A stretch of DNA of 61,506 nucleotides from Propionibacteriaceae bacterium (GCA_031271975.1 JAISUR010000043.1:1-61506); one strand, 5' to 3'. Positions 41,988-51,104 are shown, counted from the first letter of the stretch. Numbers and translations are program-made. The notes: generated from the sequence alone by a model not told the origin.

Positions 41988-42196
41988 CACCACCGCACCA
42001 TAATGCCGGGCTTCATCCGGCATCGTTCGCTGGCGAGTTGGGACCGTACTTCGTACGAGATCCCGGAACAAGTCCGGGATGACAGGTGGGGTTGCCGGAT
42101 GGCAAGTGGGGTTGTCGCGGATGACGGTGGGGTTGACCCCCTTCCCCGTCATGCCGGACTTGTTCCGGCATCTCGGACGCAGTCCGGTTCTCGGAG
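41988..42196. repeat. Cluster of dispersed repeat copies between ponA2 and whiB
   Basis: It contains a diverged ccgggcttcatccgg unit, ccgtacttcgtacgagatcc with the hairpin atcccggaacaagtccgggat, and an inverted-module copy catgccggacttgttccggc then ctcggacgcagtccgg. Short ggtggggttg phrases repeat between them. No gene is visible from 41932 to 42333. Confidence 0.75.
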
Positions 42197-42283
42197 TTCA
42201 CGCAGCAAAGCGGCGCTGACTAGGCGTGCGAGATCTGCCACGACTTGAGAGGTGGCGAAAATCGCTTTTCTGCCCTAGTCTTT

Positions 42284-42305
42284 CAACTACGACACACTGT
42301 AGTTG
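42284..42305 (+). promoter_or_regulatory. Inverted repeat upstream of whiB
   Basis: The sequence caactac and gtagttg are separated by 8 bases and centred about 40 bases before the whiB start, so it could be an operator or a 5' leader hairpin. A GGGGGAAGGGG stretch downstream serves as ribosome binding region. Confidence 0.4.
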
Positions 42306-42333
42306 GGGAACTTGGGGGAAGGGGTGTGTGGAA

Positions 42334-42609
42334 ATGTCGGTAATTGATATAGAGGACTGGACTTTGCTGGCCAAGTGCCGCGGTCTAGAAGATGACCTCT
42401 TTCCGGAAGGCGCAGATCAGAAGAAAGTCCGCGCAATTTGCTACTCATGCCCGGTGCGCAACCAATGCCTTGCAGAAGCATTGGACAACCGGATCGAGTG
42501 GGGTGTCTGGGGTGGCATGACTGAGCGGGAACGTCGCCAGTTGCTGCGGCAGCGCACAGACATCACCAGTTGGACATCCATTCTTTGCCCGCGGAGCAAG
42601 ATCGCTTAG
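42334..42609 (+). CDS. whiB4: WhiB-family Fe-S transcription factor, WhiB4-like by position
   Basis: This protein has 91 residues. Cysteines at 15, 36, 39 and 45 (KCRG, then ICYSCPVRNQC) form the [4Fe-4S] site. The GVWGGMTERERR turn is the family signature, followed by a basic arginine-rich tail (RRQLLRQR). Such proteins respond to oxygen or NO and bind sigma factor. It faces away from ponA2 across a repeat-filled gap. The name rests on gene neighbourhood (ponA2, phosphoesterase, RidA, nth) rather than on a distinguishing residue. Confidence 0.88.
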   Translation: MSVIDIEDWTLLAKCRGLEDDLFPEGADQKKVRAICYSCPVRNQCLAEALDNRIEWGVWGGMTERERRQLLRQRTDITSWTSILCPRSKIA

Positions 42610-42612
42610 CGA

Positions 42613-43275
42613 TCACCACCCGCGTTGACGCCACTCAGGCAAGTGCGGTCGCTCAGCCCCCAGCGTAGTCGAGCCGCCGTGGCCAGGCAGAATGATCGTG
42701 TCATCGGTGTACATGTCGAAAATGCGCTTCGTGACGTCGGAGAACAGTTGCTCGAAACGCACCGGGTCGTGATCCGTGTTGCCAACACCGCCGGGAAAGA
42801 GTGAGTCCCCGGTGAAAATGCGGGCCGGTTGGCCCGGCTCGGTGTAGGCAAGCGCCACAGACCCTGGAGTATGCCCGCGCAACGCGATGACGGTCAGCCA
42901 TGCGCCGACCACTCCGACGACATCGCCGTGCTTCAGCCTGCGATCAGCGCGCACGCCGGTCTGCTCTGCGATGGAATCCGCGTCCGCCTCGCCACAGGCG
43001 ATCTGCGCCCCGGTGGACGACGCCAGCTCGGAAAGCGCGCACAAGTGATCCCGATGGCGGTGCGTCGTGATGATCAGCCGCACGCGGGAACGCGATTCCG
43101 TGTCGAGTGCCGCCTCCGCGATCATCATGCGGATCGCAGCCGGATCGTCCGCGGCGTCGACGATGATCTGGCATCCCGAAGACTTCGCCGTAATCAGATA
43201 GACATTGTTGTCGAAACTGGACACCGACGTGGAACGTATCGTCACTCGGGGAGTATTGGCGATAATGCTGGGCAC
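42613..43275 (-). CDS. MBL-fold metallohydrolase (glyoxalase II-like)
   Basis: This protein has 220 residues. The metallo-beta-lactamase motif is TTHRHRDH near residue 71. ALRGHTPGSVALAY, FTGDSLFPGGVGNTD and LPGHGGSTTL are the later ligand motifs of the glyoxalase II-like group. The substrate is likely a thioester, but this is not provable here. It converges with whiB, with 3 bases between stops. Confidence 0.88.
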   Translation of the reverse strand: MPSIIANTPRVTIRSTSVSSFDNNVYLITAKSSGCQIIVDAADDPAAIRMMIAEAALDTESRSRVRLIITTHRHRDHLCALSELASSTGAQIACGEADADSIAEQTGVRADRRLKHGDVVGVVGAWLTVIALRGHTPGSVALAYTEPGQPARIFTGDSLFPGGVGNTDHDPVRFEQLFSDVTKRIFDMYTDDTIILPGHGGSTTLGAERPHLPEWRQRGW

Positions 43276-43339
43276 ATAACATGTCTACCATTTCCGGACC
43301 GGAATTGGATAGACCTTGTTCTTTGACGTCATCTTCGAA

Positions 43340-43750
43340 CTTGTTTCCGGGCCTCGCAGGGGTGCCCCTGACGGGGCACACGGACTACGTCCGAGATCCC
43401 GGAACAAGTCCGGGATGACCGGCCTTGCCATTCCAACCGCCCTGCGTCCCTTCCATTGTTCCGAAACTTCCTGCCCGTCATGCCGGACTTGTTCCGGCAT
43501 CTTGGGACGAAGTCCCATGCACCCCGCAGGGGTGCCCCTAGCGGGGCACACGGACTACGTCCGAGATCCCGGAACACCACCCCACAACGTTCTTCGATAC
43601 TTTGCGGGGACCCCGGAACACCACCCCACAAAGTTCTTCGATACTTTGCGGGGACCCCGGAACAGGTCCGGGATGACGTGGCTGGGGGCTTCGGTAGTAA
43701 TCAGGGGTCCCCGCAAAGCACCGCAGCCAAGCGAGGACACTTTGTGGGGT
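43340..43750. repeat. Dispersed repeat array with tandem 44-base units and an inverted partner
   Basis: Copies of the dispersed palindrome occupy 43340-43420 and 43475-43570. Two tandem 44-base units (43571-43614 and 43615-43658, one mismatch) each end ctttgcggggacccc. An inverted counterpart lies at 43704-43749 (ggggtccccgcaaag ... ctttgtgggg), so this DNA could fold into a long hairpin. No gene is visible from 43276 to 43874. Confidence 0.8.
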
Positions 43751-43758
43751 TAGATCAA

Positions 43759-43842
43759 GGAGCTGGTGCCCTGTGGATGGTTCAGGGCACCAGCTCCTGG
43801 AGAGTCGGTGACCGGGCGACAGTGGGAGGGAGCCCGGTCACC
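43759..43842 (-). terminator. Two tandem terminator hairpins after the lactate dehydrogenase gene
   Basis: The sequence ggagctggtgccctg pairs perfectly with cagggcaccagctcc (43759-43797), and ggtgaccgggc with gcccggtcacc (43807-43842). They lie just past the stop at 43875. Confidence 0.85.
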
Positions 43843-43874
43843 TAGTTTGCGGCGTCGAGATCGCCGCCGTGACC

Positions 43875-46679
43875 CTAACCGGATGCCCGCCTTACTTGCT
43901 CGGCGAGGAGTTCGAGAACATGCCGGTAGGTCTTGCCAGTGGCCCGCGTCATGCCTAGCTCACAAGTACGGTTGCAGGATGCGTGGGCTGTCGCATTTAG
44001 CTTCGCGACTTCGGCCGCCTCCGGCCGCGTCGCCGCATACGTCAACTCCGGGTGGAGCATGCCGCGGTCACCCGCGAAGGCGCAGCAACCCGTGTCGACA
44101 GGGACGTTCACCTTCTCCGCCACGGCCTTGCTGACCTTGACCAGGTCAGGGTTCAGGCCCATCTGCGTCGAAGAGCAAGTCTGGTGAATCGTCAGCGACT
44201 CCAACTTCGGATAGTCGCCCAAAGCGGGCAGGATGTGTTTGGCCACAAACGCCACCGCGTCGATCACTTCGATCTTGAGCGAGGGATCAGTTTCCAGCAT
44301 GTGCCGGAAGCCCTCGGTGCAGCTCGAAGCGTCGCAGACCGCATACAGCTTGCCGTCCTGGGTGGCGGCCTTCAGAGCGGGCAGGACGACGTCCGCCATC
44401 TCCTTGTAGCCACCCGGGATGCCCTTCGAAGACCAGACTGTGCCGCAGCACATCTTCTCGATCTCCGGTGGGATGTACACGTTGATGCCAGCCTTCGCGC
44501 ACAACGACTCGAACGCTTTTTGCACACCTTCGCCTTCGCCTGCCGGGCCGAACATGCGGTTGACGCAGGCAGGCAGATACACGGCCGTGATCTCGCCGGA
44601 CGGCTTGCTGCGGGCACGCTTGGGACCGCCGCCGGGCAACTCTTTCGAGACCAACGGCAGAGTGTCCTCAGAGAGGATCTTGCGGCCCAGTTTGTTCACG
44701 CCGATCACAACCGGCTGCAGCGGCCCGTGGGCAACGCTCATCGCCATGGAGGCGATTGACGTCGTGCCCTGCCAGTGCTTCGCGGTGAATGTCCAGAAGC
44801 TGCCAGCGCTGGGCTTCTTCTTCCGGAACTCCTTCATGAACAGCGCCGTGTTGATCTTCAACGGGCAGTTGGCCCCGCACAGGCCGTCGACCGCGCACGT
44901 GTGCACGCCGTCATACGTGAACTGCTTCTCCAGCGCCGCCACGCGGGCGTTGTCTCCCTCGGCCCGTGCGTAGGCGATCTCGCGCTGCATGACGATGCGT
45001 TGCCGCGGCGTCAAAGTGAGGTTGCGCGCCGGGCAGAACGGCTCGCAATAGCCGCATTCCACGCAGCGGTCCACCATGTCGTGAACGCCCACCGGAGCCT
45101 TGATGTGCTTCATGTGCAGATCCGGGTCGTCGGTGATGATGACGTTGTCGTTCAGCAGGTTCTTGGGATCGAACAGCTTCTTCGTCTCGGCCATCACCTC
45201 GTACAGTTCCCGGCCCCACTGGCGTTCCACGAAGGGCGCCATGACTCGGCCCGTGCCGTGCTCGGCCTTGAGCGAACCGGAGTATTGCAGCACGACGTCC
45301 ACCATGTCTTCGGTGAAGTCGCGGTAGCGCTGCATGGCCTCGTCGCCCTCGAAGCGGTCGGTGATCATGAAGTGGATGTTGCCGTCCTTGGCGTGGCCGA
45401 AGATGACCGAATCCGCGTACTTGTATTCGTCGAAGAGCTTGCCCAGATCGACACAGGTGTCGGCCAAAGAGGCAACCGGCACCACGATGTCTTCCAGCAG
45501 CGCTGTCGTGCCCAGCTTGCGGGCGCCCGCCACGGACGTATACAAGCCGTTGCGGAGCACCCACAGGTCGGCCCGCAGCGCAGCGTCGCTGGCCAGCGGC
45601 ACCGGCTGCTCCACGGGGAGCTTGGCCAACACCGGCTTCGCGCCCTCGGTCAGAGCCTCCAACTGTTCCTTGCTGGTGGCCTGGTATTCGAGCAGCAGCG
45701 CGGCCTGCGTGGTGACGTTCAGCTTCTTGATGAGGTCTGGAGTGTCATCGAAGGCCTGGCCGACACGCAGCGATGTCGGATCCATGAGCTCCAACGTGGC
45801 CGCGCCCGACTCCACCAGCGCGGGCAGCGCCGAGTTGGCCTGGAACAAGTCGTCGAACACGACCAGCGCCGTCTTCACGAACGAACGGATCGGCACGGTA
45901 CGGAACGTCGCCGAAGCGATGAAGCCCAGCGTGCCCTCGGAGCCGATCATGATGTGCGTCAAGATGTCGATGGGCGTCTTGAAATCGACGTACGAATTCA
46001 AGCCATAGCCCATCGTGTTCTTCATCGAGTACTGCTGCTTGATCTTCGCCACCGATTCCGGATTGGCGCAGACGCGGTCGCGCAGCTTGATAAGGCCCTC
46101 ATAGATCGCGGGTTCGGTGGCGCGGAGCTTCTCGTCCGCGTCGGCCGCGCCCGTGTCGATTACCGTGCCGCTGGGCAGCACGACGACCATCGATTCGAGG
46201 GTCTTGTACGTGTTCTCCACAGTGCCGCAGGCCATGCCGGAGGAGTTGTTCGCCACAACTCCGCCGATCGTGCAGGCCTTGGAACTGGCGGGATCAGGAC
46301 CAAGTTTGGTGCCATAAGGTGCGAGGTGGGCGTTGACCGTATTAACTGTCAAACCCGGCTCGACTCGCACCTTGGCACCATTGTCGAGCACCTCAACGCC
46401 GGTGAAATTCCTCCGTACGTCGACGAGCACTTTGTCCGTGCCGGCTTGCCCAGACAAGCTGGTGCCACCGGAGCGGAATGTCAGAGATGTCCCGGCCTGG
46501 GAGGCCGCCCGGAGCAACCGGGCGACCTCCTCTGCGGACTTCGGTACGACGACTGCGCTGGGATAGAGCAGGAAGTGCGAAGCGTCGTGGGCGACTGCCC
46601 GACGCTCGAACTCGCCGACGCGAATCTGGCTCGGGTCGCTGACGCAGGTGCGGAAAGCCTCAGCGGCGTTGACTGCCAT
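43875..46679 (-). CDS. dld: FAD/Fe-S D-lactate dehydrogenase-type oxidoreductase
   Basis: This protein has 934 residues. The N-terminal half is a VAO-type FAD-binding domain (RSGGTSLSGQAG near residue 70, IGGVVANNSSGMACGT near 138) with the GlcD/D-LDH cap. The middle carries ferredoxin-like CVECGYCEPFCP and CAVDGLCGANCP. The C-terminal third is a GlpC-like CCG domain (EKMCCGTVWSSKG, DTGCCAFAGDRGM). This fused layout is that of quinone-linked D-lactate or D-2-hydroxyacid dehydrogenases. The gene follows the lactate permease by 21 bases, which supports lactate. Glycolate or another 2-hydroxyacid is possible. Confidence 0.88.
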   Translation of the reverse strand: MAVNAAEAFRTCVSDPSQIRVGEFERRAVAHDASHFLLYPSAVVVPKSAEEVARLLRAASQAGTSLTFRSGGTSLSGQAGTDKVLVDVRRNFTGVEVLDNGAKVRVEPGLTVNTVNAHLAPYGTKLGPDPASSKACTIGGVVANNSSGMACGTVENTYKTLESMVVVLPSGTVIDTGAADADEKLRATEPAIYEGLIKLRDRVCANPESVAKIKQQYSMKNTMGYGLNSYVDFKTPIDILTHIMIGSEGTLGFIASATFRTVPIRSFVKTALVVFDDLFQANSALPALVESGAATLELMDPTSLRVGQAFDDTPDLIKKLNVTTQAALLLEYQATSKEQLEALTEGAKPVLAKLPVEQPVPLASDAALRADLWVLRNGLYTSVAGARKLGTTALLEDIVVPVASLADTCVDLGKLFDEYKYADSVIFGHAKDGNIHFMITDRFEGDEAMQRYRDFTEDMVDVVLQYSGSLKAEHGTGRVMAPFVERQWGRELYEVMAETKKLFDPKNLLNDNVIITDDPDLHMKHIKAPVGVHDMVDRCVECGYCEPFCPARNLTLTPRQRIVMQREIAYARAEGDNARVAALEKQFTYDGVHTCAVDGLCGANCPLKINTALFMKEFRKKKPSAGSFWTFTAKHWQGTTSIASMAMSVAHGPLQPVVIGVNKLGRKILSEDTLPLVSKELPGGGPKRARSKPSGEITAVYLPACVNRMFGPAGEGEGVQKAFESLCAKAGINVYIPPEIEKMCCGTVWSSKGIPGGYKEMADVVLPALKAATQDGKLYAVCDASSCTEGFRHMLETDPSLKIEVIDAVAFVAKHILPALGDYPKLESLTIHQTCSSTQMGLNPDLVKVSKAVAEKVNVPVDTGCCAFAGDRGMLHPELTYAATRPEAAEVAKLNATAHASCNRTCELGMTRATGKTYRHVLELLAEQVRRASG

Positions 46680-46700
46680 CTTGTTAACCTCTCCGAACTA

Positions 46701-48449
46701 CTAAGGCGTCGGGACCATGCCGACGAGCACAGTCGCCTGCAGCGTCACGAGGATGGCGAAGATGACCAGCAAGACGATCGACCACGGAAGAACCTTGCGG
46801 AAGATGACGCCTTCCTGGTTCACCATGCCGGCAGCGGCTGCCGCGACGGACAGCGACTGCGGGGAAACCATCTTGCCCATGCAGCCACCGGTGGAGTTGG
46901 ACGTCGTCATCAGCACCTGATGCGCTGCGTCGCCCGGCCACACGTTGTTGGCCGCGACGGCCTGCATCGAGCCGAACAGGGCGTTCGACGAGGTGTCAGA
47001 ACCGGTGATGGCCACGCCCAGCCAGCCGAGGATCGGCGACACGAACGCGAACGCGACGCCGGTGCCCATCGCAAGGGCGGTGCCCAAGGAGACGGTGATG
47101 CCGGAGGCGTTCATGATGTAGGCGATGCCCAAGACGCAGGCGATCGTGACGATCGTCCACTTCAAGGTGGTGACGGTACGGCCGAACTCGCTGGCGGCCA
47201 CGCCCGGCTGCATCTTGTAGATCAGCGCGGTGATGATGCCGCCGATGAACAGCAGCGTGCCGGTGGAGAGCACCGACCACAGGTTGATGGAGTTGGACAC
47301 GCACAGGGCCGTGCTCTCGCCAGCCTTGAAGCACTCTTCCAGGCCGGGCCAGGTGAACACCAGGTGCGGCTCCTGGCCGGGCAGCCACTCGCCGGTCGCC
47401 GCGTCCTTGACGCCCGCCGCGAAGTTGGTGATGGCCGACTTGATGGCCGGGACCTGCGACAGTGCGAAGATCACAACGACGATCACATAAGGAGCGATCG
47501 CGCCCCAGATACGGGCGCCGCCTGTGGTCTTCATGGCCGCGGTCTGCTCTTCGTCCTCGGTGGAAATCTCGGCAACTACCGGGTTCTTCGGCTTCACGAA
47601 ACGCAACATGACGATGATCGCCAGGATGCAGGCCACGGACGCGATGACGTCGGTGATCTGGTATCCGATGAAGTTCGACGAGATGAACTGGAAGATTGCG
47701 AACACCGTGCCAGCGGTGAGCGCGATGTGCCACGTGTCTTTCAGGCCGCGAGCGCCGTCAACCAGGAACACCAGGAAGAGCGGGACGATCATGGCCATGA
47801 ACGGTGACTGGCGGCCCGCCATCGCGCCGAACGTGTTGGCGAGGGTGGCGCCGTCGAACGAGCCGTCGCCGAAGGATGCGGCAGCCGAAGAACCGAGCGT
47901 CGTGATGGGCGCGCCCATGGCGCCGAACGCCACAGGGGCGGTGTTGGCGAGCATGCAGACGACCGCGGACTTGAGCGGCTTCATGCCTGCGGCCACCATC
48001 ATCGCCGCGGTGATGGCGACGGGGGTGCCGAAGCCCGCGAGGGCCTCCAGCAGCGCGCCAAAGCAGAAAGCGATGAGGATGGAGAGGATGCGCAAGTCGT
48101 CGGTGATGCCGCGGAGGATGTCACGCAGGACCTTGTCCCAACCGAGCTTCACCGTCAGGTTGTACATCCAGACCGCTGGAATCAGAATCCACATGATCTG
48201 GCACAGACCGAAGAAAAGGCCTTCCAGAGTGGCGGACGTAGCCTGCAGCGCTGGCATCGTCCAGACTGCGATGGCCAGGATGATCGTCACGATCAGGGTG
48301 GCAAGCGATGCTTTCCACGCCGCGATCTTGAAGACGCCCAGCGCCACGAACAGGACTACCAGTGGCAGAGCCGCCACAAGCGCCGACAAGGCTAGGTTGT
48401 CCCCGACGGGCTGCAAGGGTTGATGGAATATATCTAAAGGAATTAACAC
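46701..48449 (-). CDS. lldP: L-lactate permease LldP/LctP family
   Basis: This protein has 582 residues and about 13 membrane segments. ALLEALAGFGTPVAITAAMM, ANTAPVAFGAMGAPITTLG and NSTGGCMGKMVSPQS are LctP family blocks. The family imports L- and D-lactate and often glycolate with protons. The GTG at 48449 (VLIPLDIFHQPL) has GAGGAGATACCT in front and is preferred to upstream ATGs that precede this site. It is the first gene of the lactate operon. Confidence 0.92.
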   Translation of the reverse strand: MLIPLDIFHQPLQPVGDNLALSALVAALPLVVLFVALGVFKIAAWKASLATLIVTIILAIAVWTMPALQATSATLEGLFFGLCQIMWILIPAVWMYNLTVKLGWDKVLRDILRGITDDLRILSILIAFCFGALLEALAGFGTPVAITAAMMVAAGMKPLKSAVVCMLANTAPVAFGAMGAPITTLGSSAAASFGDGSFDGATLANTFGAMAGRQSPFMAMIVPLFLVFLVDGARGLKDTWHIALTAGTVFAIFQFISSNFIGYQITDVIASVACILAIIVMLRFVKPKNPVVAEISTEDEEQTAAMKTTGGARIWGAIAPYVIVVVIFALSQVPAIKSAITNFAAGVKDAATGEWLPGQEPHLVFTWPGLEECFKAGESTALCVSNSINLWSVLSTGTLLFIGGIITALIYKMQPGVAASEFGRTVTTLKWTIVTIACVLGIAYIMNASGITVSLGTALAMGTGVAFAFVSPILGWLGVAITGSDTSSNALFGSMQAVAANNVWPGDAAHQVLMTTSNSTGGCMGKMVSPQSLSVAAAAAGMVNQEGVIFRKVLPWSIVLLVIFAILVTLQATVLVGMVPTP

Positions 48450-48482
48450 AGGTATCTCCTCGCTGAGATGATGATGCATAGA

Positions 48483-48493
48483 TTGTCGGACAA
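48483..48493. promoter_or_regulatory. FadR-type operator between lldP and its regulator
   Basis: The sequence TTGTCGGACAA is a perfect dyad (arms TTGTC/GACAA) and fits the TNGTNNNACNA consensus reported for LldR-type GntR regulators. It is 34 bases before the lldP start. Further half sites ttgtc occur at 48527 and 48549 towards the divergent gene. Confidence 0.65.
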
Positions 48494-48602
48494 GTTGACC
48501 GGTATGGCAAGTCTTCTGAGCAAAATTGTCCAACATCTTCCGCTAACTTGTCCCTGGAACTAAACTGTCGCCACGGCAACAACCCAACGGTGGGGGCACA
48601 AA

Positions 48603-49304
48603 ATGGTCAGGCGCATCACGGTCACATCAGTGGTCGACGCGGTCGTGAACGACCTGAAAGCCCTCGTGCTCGCCAACGAACTGGCTCCCGGAACAGCTCT
48701 GACGGAGAACGACGTTGCGGAGCGCTACGAGGTCGCCCGCGCCACCGCCAAGGCCGCCATCGAACGTCTGGTGTCTGACAAGGTGTTGGAGCGCAGCAAC
48801 CACCGCACCGCGCGCGTCGTCATGATTGGCCCGGACGACGTGCGGGACATCTACAACACGCGCATCTACCTCGAGTCGGAAGTGTTGCGGCGGCTGGCCC
48901 GCACCAGGCACTACCCAATTGAGTCTGTGAGGGCCAACGAGGAGATCCGCGCCATGTGGATGCAGGGCGAGTGGAACATCTCCGATCCCGACATGCGCTT
49001 CCACACGGCGCTGGTCGCCTCCTTGAAGAGCCGCCGGACGAAGAAGATCTACCAATCCTTGGCGTTCGAGGTGAAGCTGTGCATGGCCCAGTTGCAGGGT
49101 ACGCAGCGGCTCAGCCCCGAGATCATCATCGCGGAGCACGCCAAGCTGCTGGAGCTGATCGGCGCCGGCGACGCCGTGGGTGCCGCAAACCTGCTCGACG
49201 AGCATCTGAGCCGTGCTCGCGAGCTGCTCGCCGAAAGCCTGGGGGGCGTGGCCGGGCCAGAGGCCTTCGTGCCGTGCTCCGCGCTGTTGGAGAGCGTCCA
49301 TTGA
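48603..49304 (+). CDS. GntR-family (FadR/FCD) regulator, probable lactate regulator
   Basis: This protein has 233 residues. The N-terminal winged helix (TENDVAERYEVARATAKAAIERL) is of GntR type. The C-terminal FCD domain carries metal or ligand histidine/aspartate positions in DPDMRFHTALV and AEHAKLLELI. It is divergent from lldP-dld with a palindrome in the gap and probably represses them until lactate or a relative binds. The lactate assignment is by context; FCD regulators of other acids look alike. Confidence 0.85.
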   Translation: MVRRITVTSVVDAVVNDLKALVLANELAPGTALTENDVAERYEVARATAKAAIERLVSDKVLERSNHRTARVVMIGPDDVRDIYNTRIYLESEVLRRLARTRHYPIESVRANEEIRAMWMQGEWNISDPDMRFHTALVASLKSRRTKKIYQSLAFEVKLCMAQLQGTQRLSPEIIIAEHAKLLELIGAGDAVGAANLLDEHLSRARELLAESLGGVAGPEAFVPCSALLESVH

Positions 49305-49374
49305 GCTGAGCGCCCAATACTTGCCCCGCGTGCAGTAGTTGCCGGTATCCTGGTTGCTTGGGAAAGGAGAATTC

Positions 49375-50973
49375 GTGGCCCTCAGGAAGCTCTCCAGGTT
49401 GGTGGTCGCGGCGCTGGTTTCCATCGCGCTGCTCGTCGGTGTCGCCCCAACGCCGGCCCAAGCTGCGGTGACGAAGACGTCCAGCGCCGAGAAAAAGCGC
49501 GTTGACAAGGTGAAAACGAAGGTGACGTGGACTTCCACGTGCGCTGCGAACACCAAGTGCGGGAAGATCACGCTGCCGCTCGACTACGACAAGCCCAAGG
49601 GCACCAAGGTCACCGTGAAGCTGGCCCGATATCGTTCCCCGAGCCAGGTCACCCGCTTGGGCGCGATTTTCGTGAACTTCGGAGGGCCGGGGAGCGCGGC
49701 CATCGCCTACGTCAAGTCCGCTCCGGCGTATTTCTCTGCTGACATCCTGAAGTACTTCGACATCATCGGGGTGGATCCGCGTGGGACGAACACCTCCGCC
49801 AAGGTGAAGTGCTACTCCACCACGGCCAAGCAGACCAAGGGCCTGGCCGGCATGACGGGGGTGGCCATCCCCACCTCGGCGCAGGTCAGCGCGTACAAAG
49901 CGTCGGCAAAGAGCCTTGCCAAGGCTTGCTCCTCGACGGGCAAGTCGAAGGCGTCGGCGATGTCGACGGCCGAAGTGGCCCGGGACATGGACGTCATCCG
50001 GCGCGTGCTGGGCTATTCCAAGATGAACTACCTGGGCTTCTCCTACGGCACCTACCTGGGCCAGGTATACGCCTCGATGTTCCCCGACCGCATCCGCACG
50101 ATGGCCCTCGACGGCTTCATCAACCCAGTGAGCTGGCGCGGCACGTCGTCCACGAAGAACACCCCGATCACGTTGCGCATCGGAGCGGCGACCGGGAGTT
50201 GGAACGCGCTGGTCGCCGGGCTCAACGCGTGCAAGGCGGCAGGCTCGAAGTGCCCCATCAAACAGGATCCGCTGTGGGCCTTCCAAACGGTGGCCGCGCG
50301 CCTGCAGGCCCGTACTTACTACGTGGCCGGTTTTGGCAACCTGACGTATTCGCAGTTCATCTCATACACGGTGACAAACCTGCGCTACTACGATTCGCCG
50401 GAGCGGATCGCCAAGATCGTCGCCGGGCTGCTCGTTGTCACCGACCCGGCGTCTTCGGCGTCGCAGATCTCCAGCGCGGCCGCCACCATCGCGCAGCCAC
50501 TGCAGACCGTCCGCCTGGCCACCAGCACCACCGTCGATCCGGCCTACTACGCGGTGATGTGCACCGACTCGACCAATGCCAAGAACCAATCCACGTATGT
50601 GAACGCGATCGCGCTGGCGAACAACTCCGCGCCACACTTCGGGTCCTATTGGGGCTGGCAGGCGATGCCCTGCGCGACGGCGTACTGGACAGCCAAGGAC
50701 GAGGACCGCTACACCAAAGCCTTCGCGGCGAAAACGGCCTACCCAGTGTTGGCCATCGGCACGACTTACGATCCGGTGACGCCTGTGTCCGGAGCCCGCA
50801 ACGTCACCGCGACGCTCACCAACGCCGTGTTCGTGGAGAACAACGGCTATGGCCACCTGTCCTACTTCAATTCCACCTGCATCAGGAACAAGGTGAACGC
50901 GTACTTCATCAGCAGGACACTCCCTTCATGGGGTACCACCTGCTCGAATGAACACCCGGTATTCACTAAGTGA
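49375..50973 (+). CDS. Secreted tripeptidyl aminopeptidase-like alpha/beta hydrolase
   Basis: This protein has 532 residues; the GTG at 49375 follows AAAGGAGAATTC. The signal peptide spans about residues 1-31. The alpha/beta hydrolase core has the oxyanion FVNFGGPGSA and nucleophile Ser223 in GFSYGTYLG. The aspartate lies in TTYDPVTPV and the histidine in NNGYGHLSYFNSTC, next to the TAP-like C-terminal domain. It resembles Streptomyces SlpD/E and Tap proteases, which remove tripeptides from secreted peptides. It is probably extracellular or wall-associated, since no lipobox is seen. Confidence 0.88.
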   Translation: MALRKLSRLVVAALVSIALLVGVAPTPAQAAVTKTSSAEKKRVDKVKTKVTWTSTCAANTKCGKITLPLDYDKPKGTKVTVKLARYRSPSQVTRLGAIFVNFGGPGSAAIAYVKSAPAYFSADILKYFDIIGVDPRGTNTSAKVKCYSTTAKQTKGLAGMTGVAIPTSAQVSAYKASAKSLAKACSSTGKSKASAMSTAEVARDMDVIRRVLGYSKMNYLGFSYGTYLGQVYASMFPDRIRTMALDGFINPVSWRGTSSTKNTPITLRIGAATGSWNALVAGLNACKAAGSKCPIKQDPLWAFQTVAARLQARTYYVAGFGNLTYSQFISYTVTNLRYYDSPERIAKIVAGLLVVTDPASSASQISSAAATIAQPLQTVRLATSTTVDPAYYAVMCTDSTNAKNQSTYVNAIALANNSAPHFGSYWGWQAMPCATAYWTAKDEDRYTKAFAAKTAYPVLAIGTTYDPVTPVSGARNVTATLTNAVFVENNGYGHLSYFNSTCIRNKVNAYFISRTLPSWGTTCSNEHPVFTK

Positions 50974-51104
50974 GCTTCTTCGTACACTAGACCGGCGGCC
51001 GAAAGTACTCACTCTTGAGTTCGCCGTACCTAGAAAGCTCGTGATTGCCACTGAGTTTGGCGGTTTGCCAACATGGCCCCGACCACGGGAGCCAAAATGG
51101 TTCC

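Noticed and set aside
44775-47807. A 1010-codon open frame on the plus strand
   Set aside because: It is antisense to the D-lactate dehydrogenase and lactate permease genes; its Arg/His/Asp/Val-rich translation is the usual shadow of high-GC coding DNA.
48627-49571. A 314-codon minus-strand frame across the GntR regulator
   Set aside because: It is a shadow of the regulator and of the secreted hydrolase start; the plus-strand products have recognisable domains.
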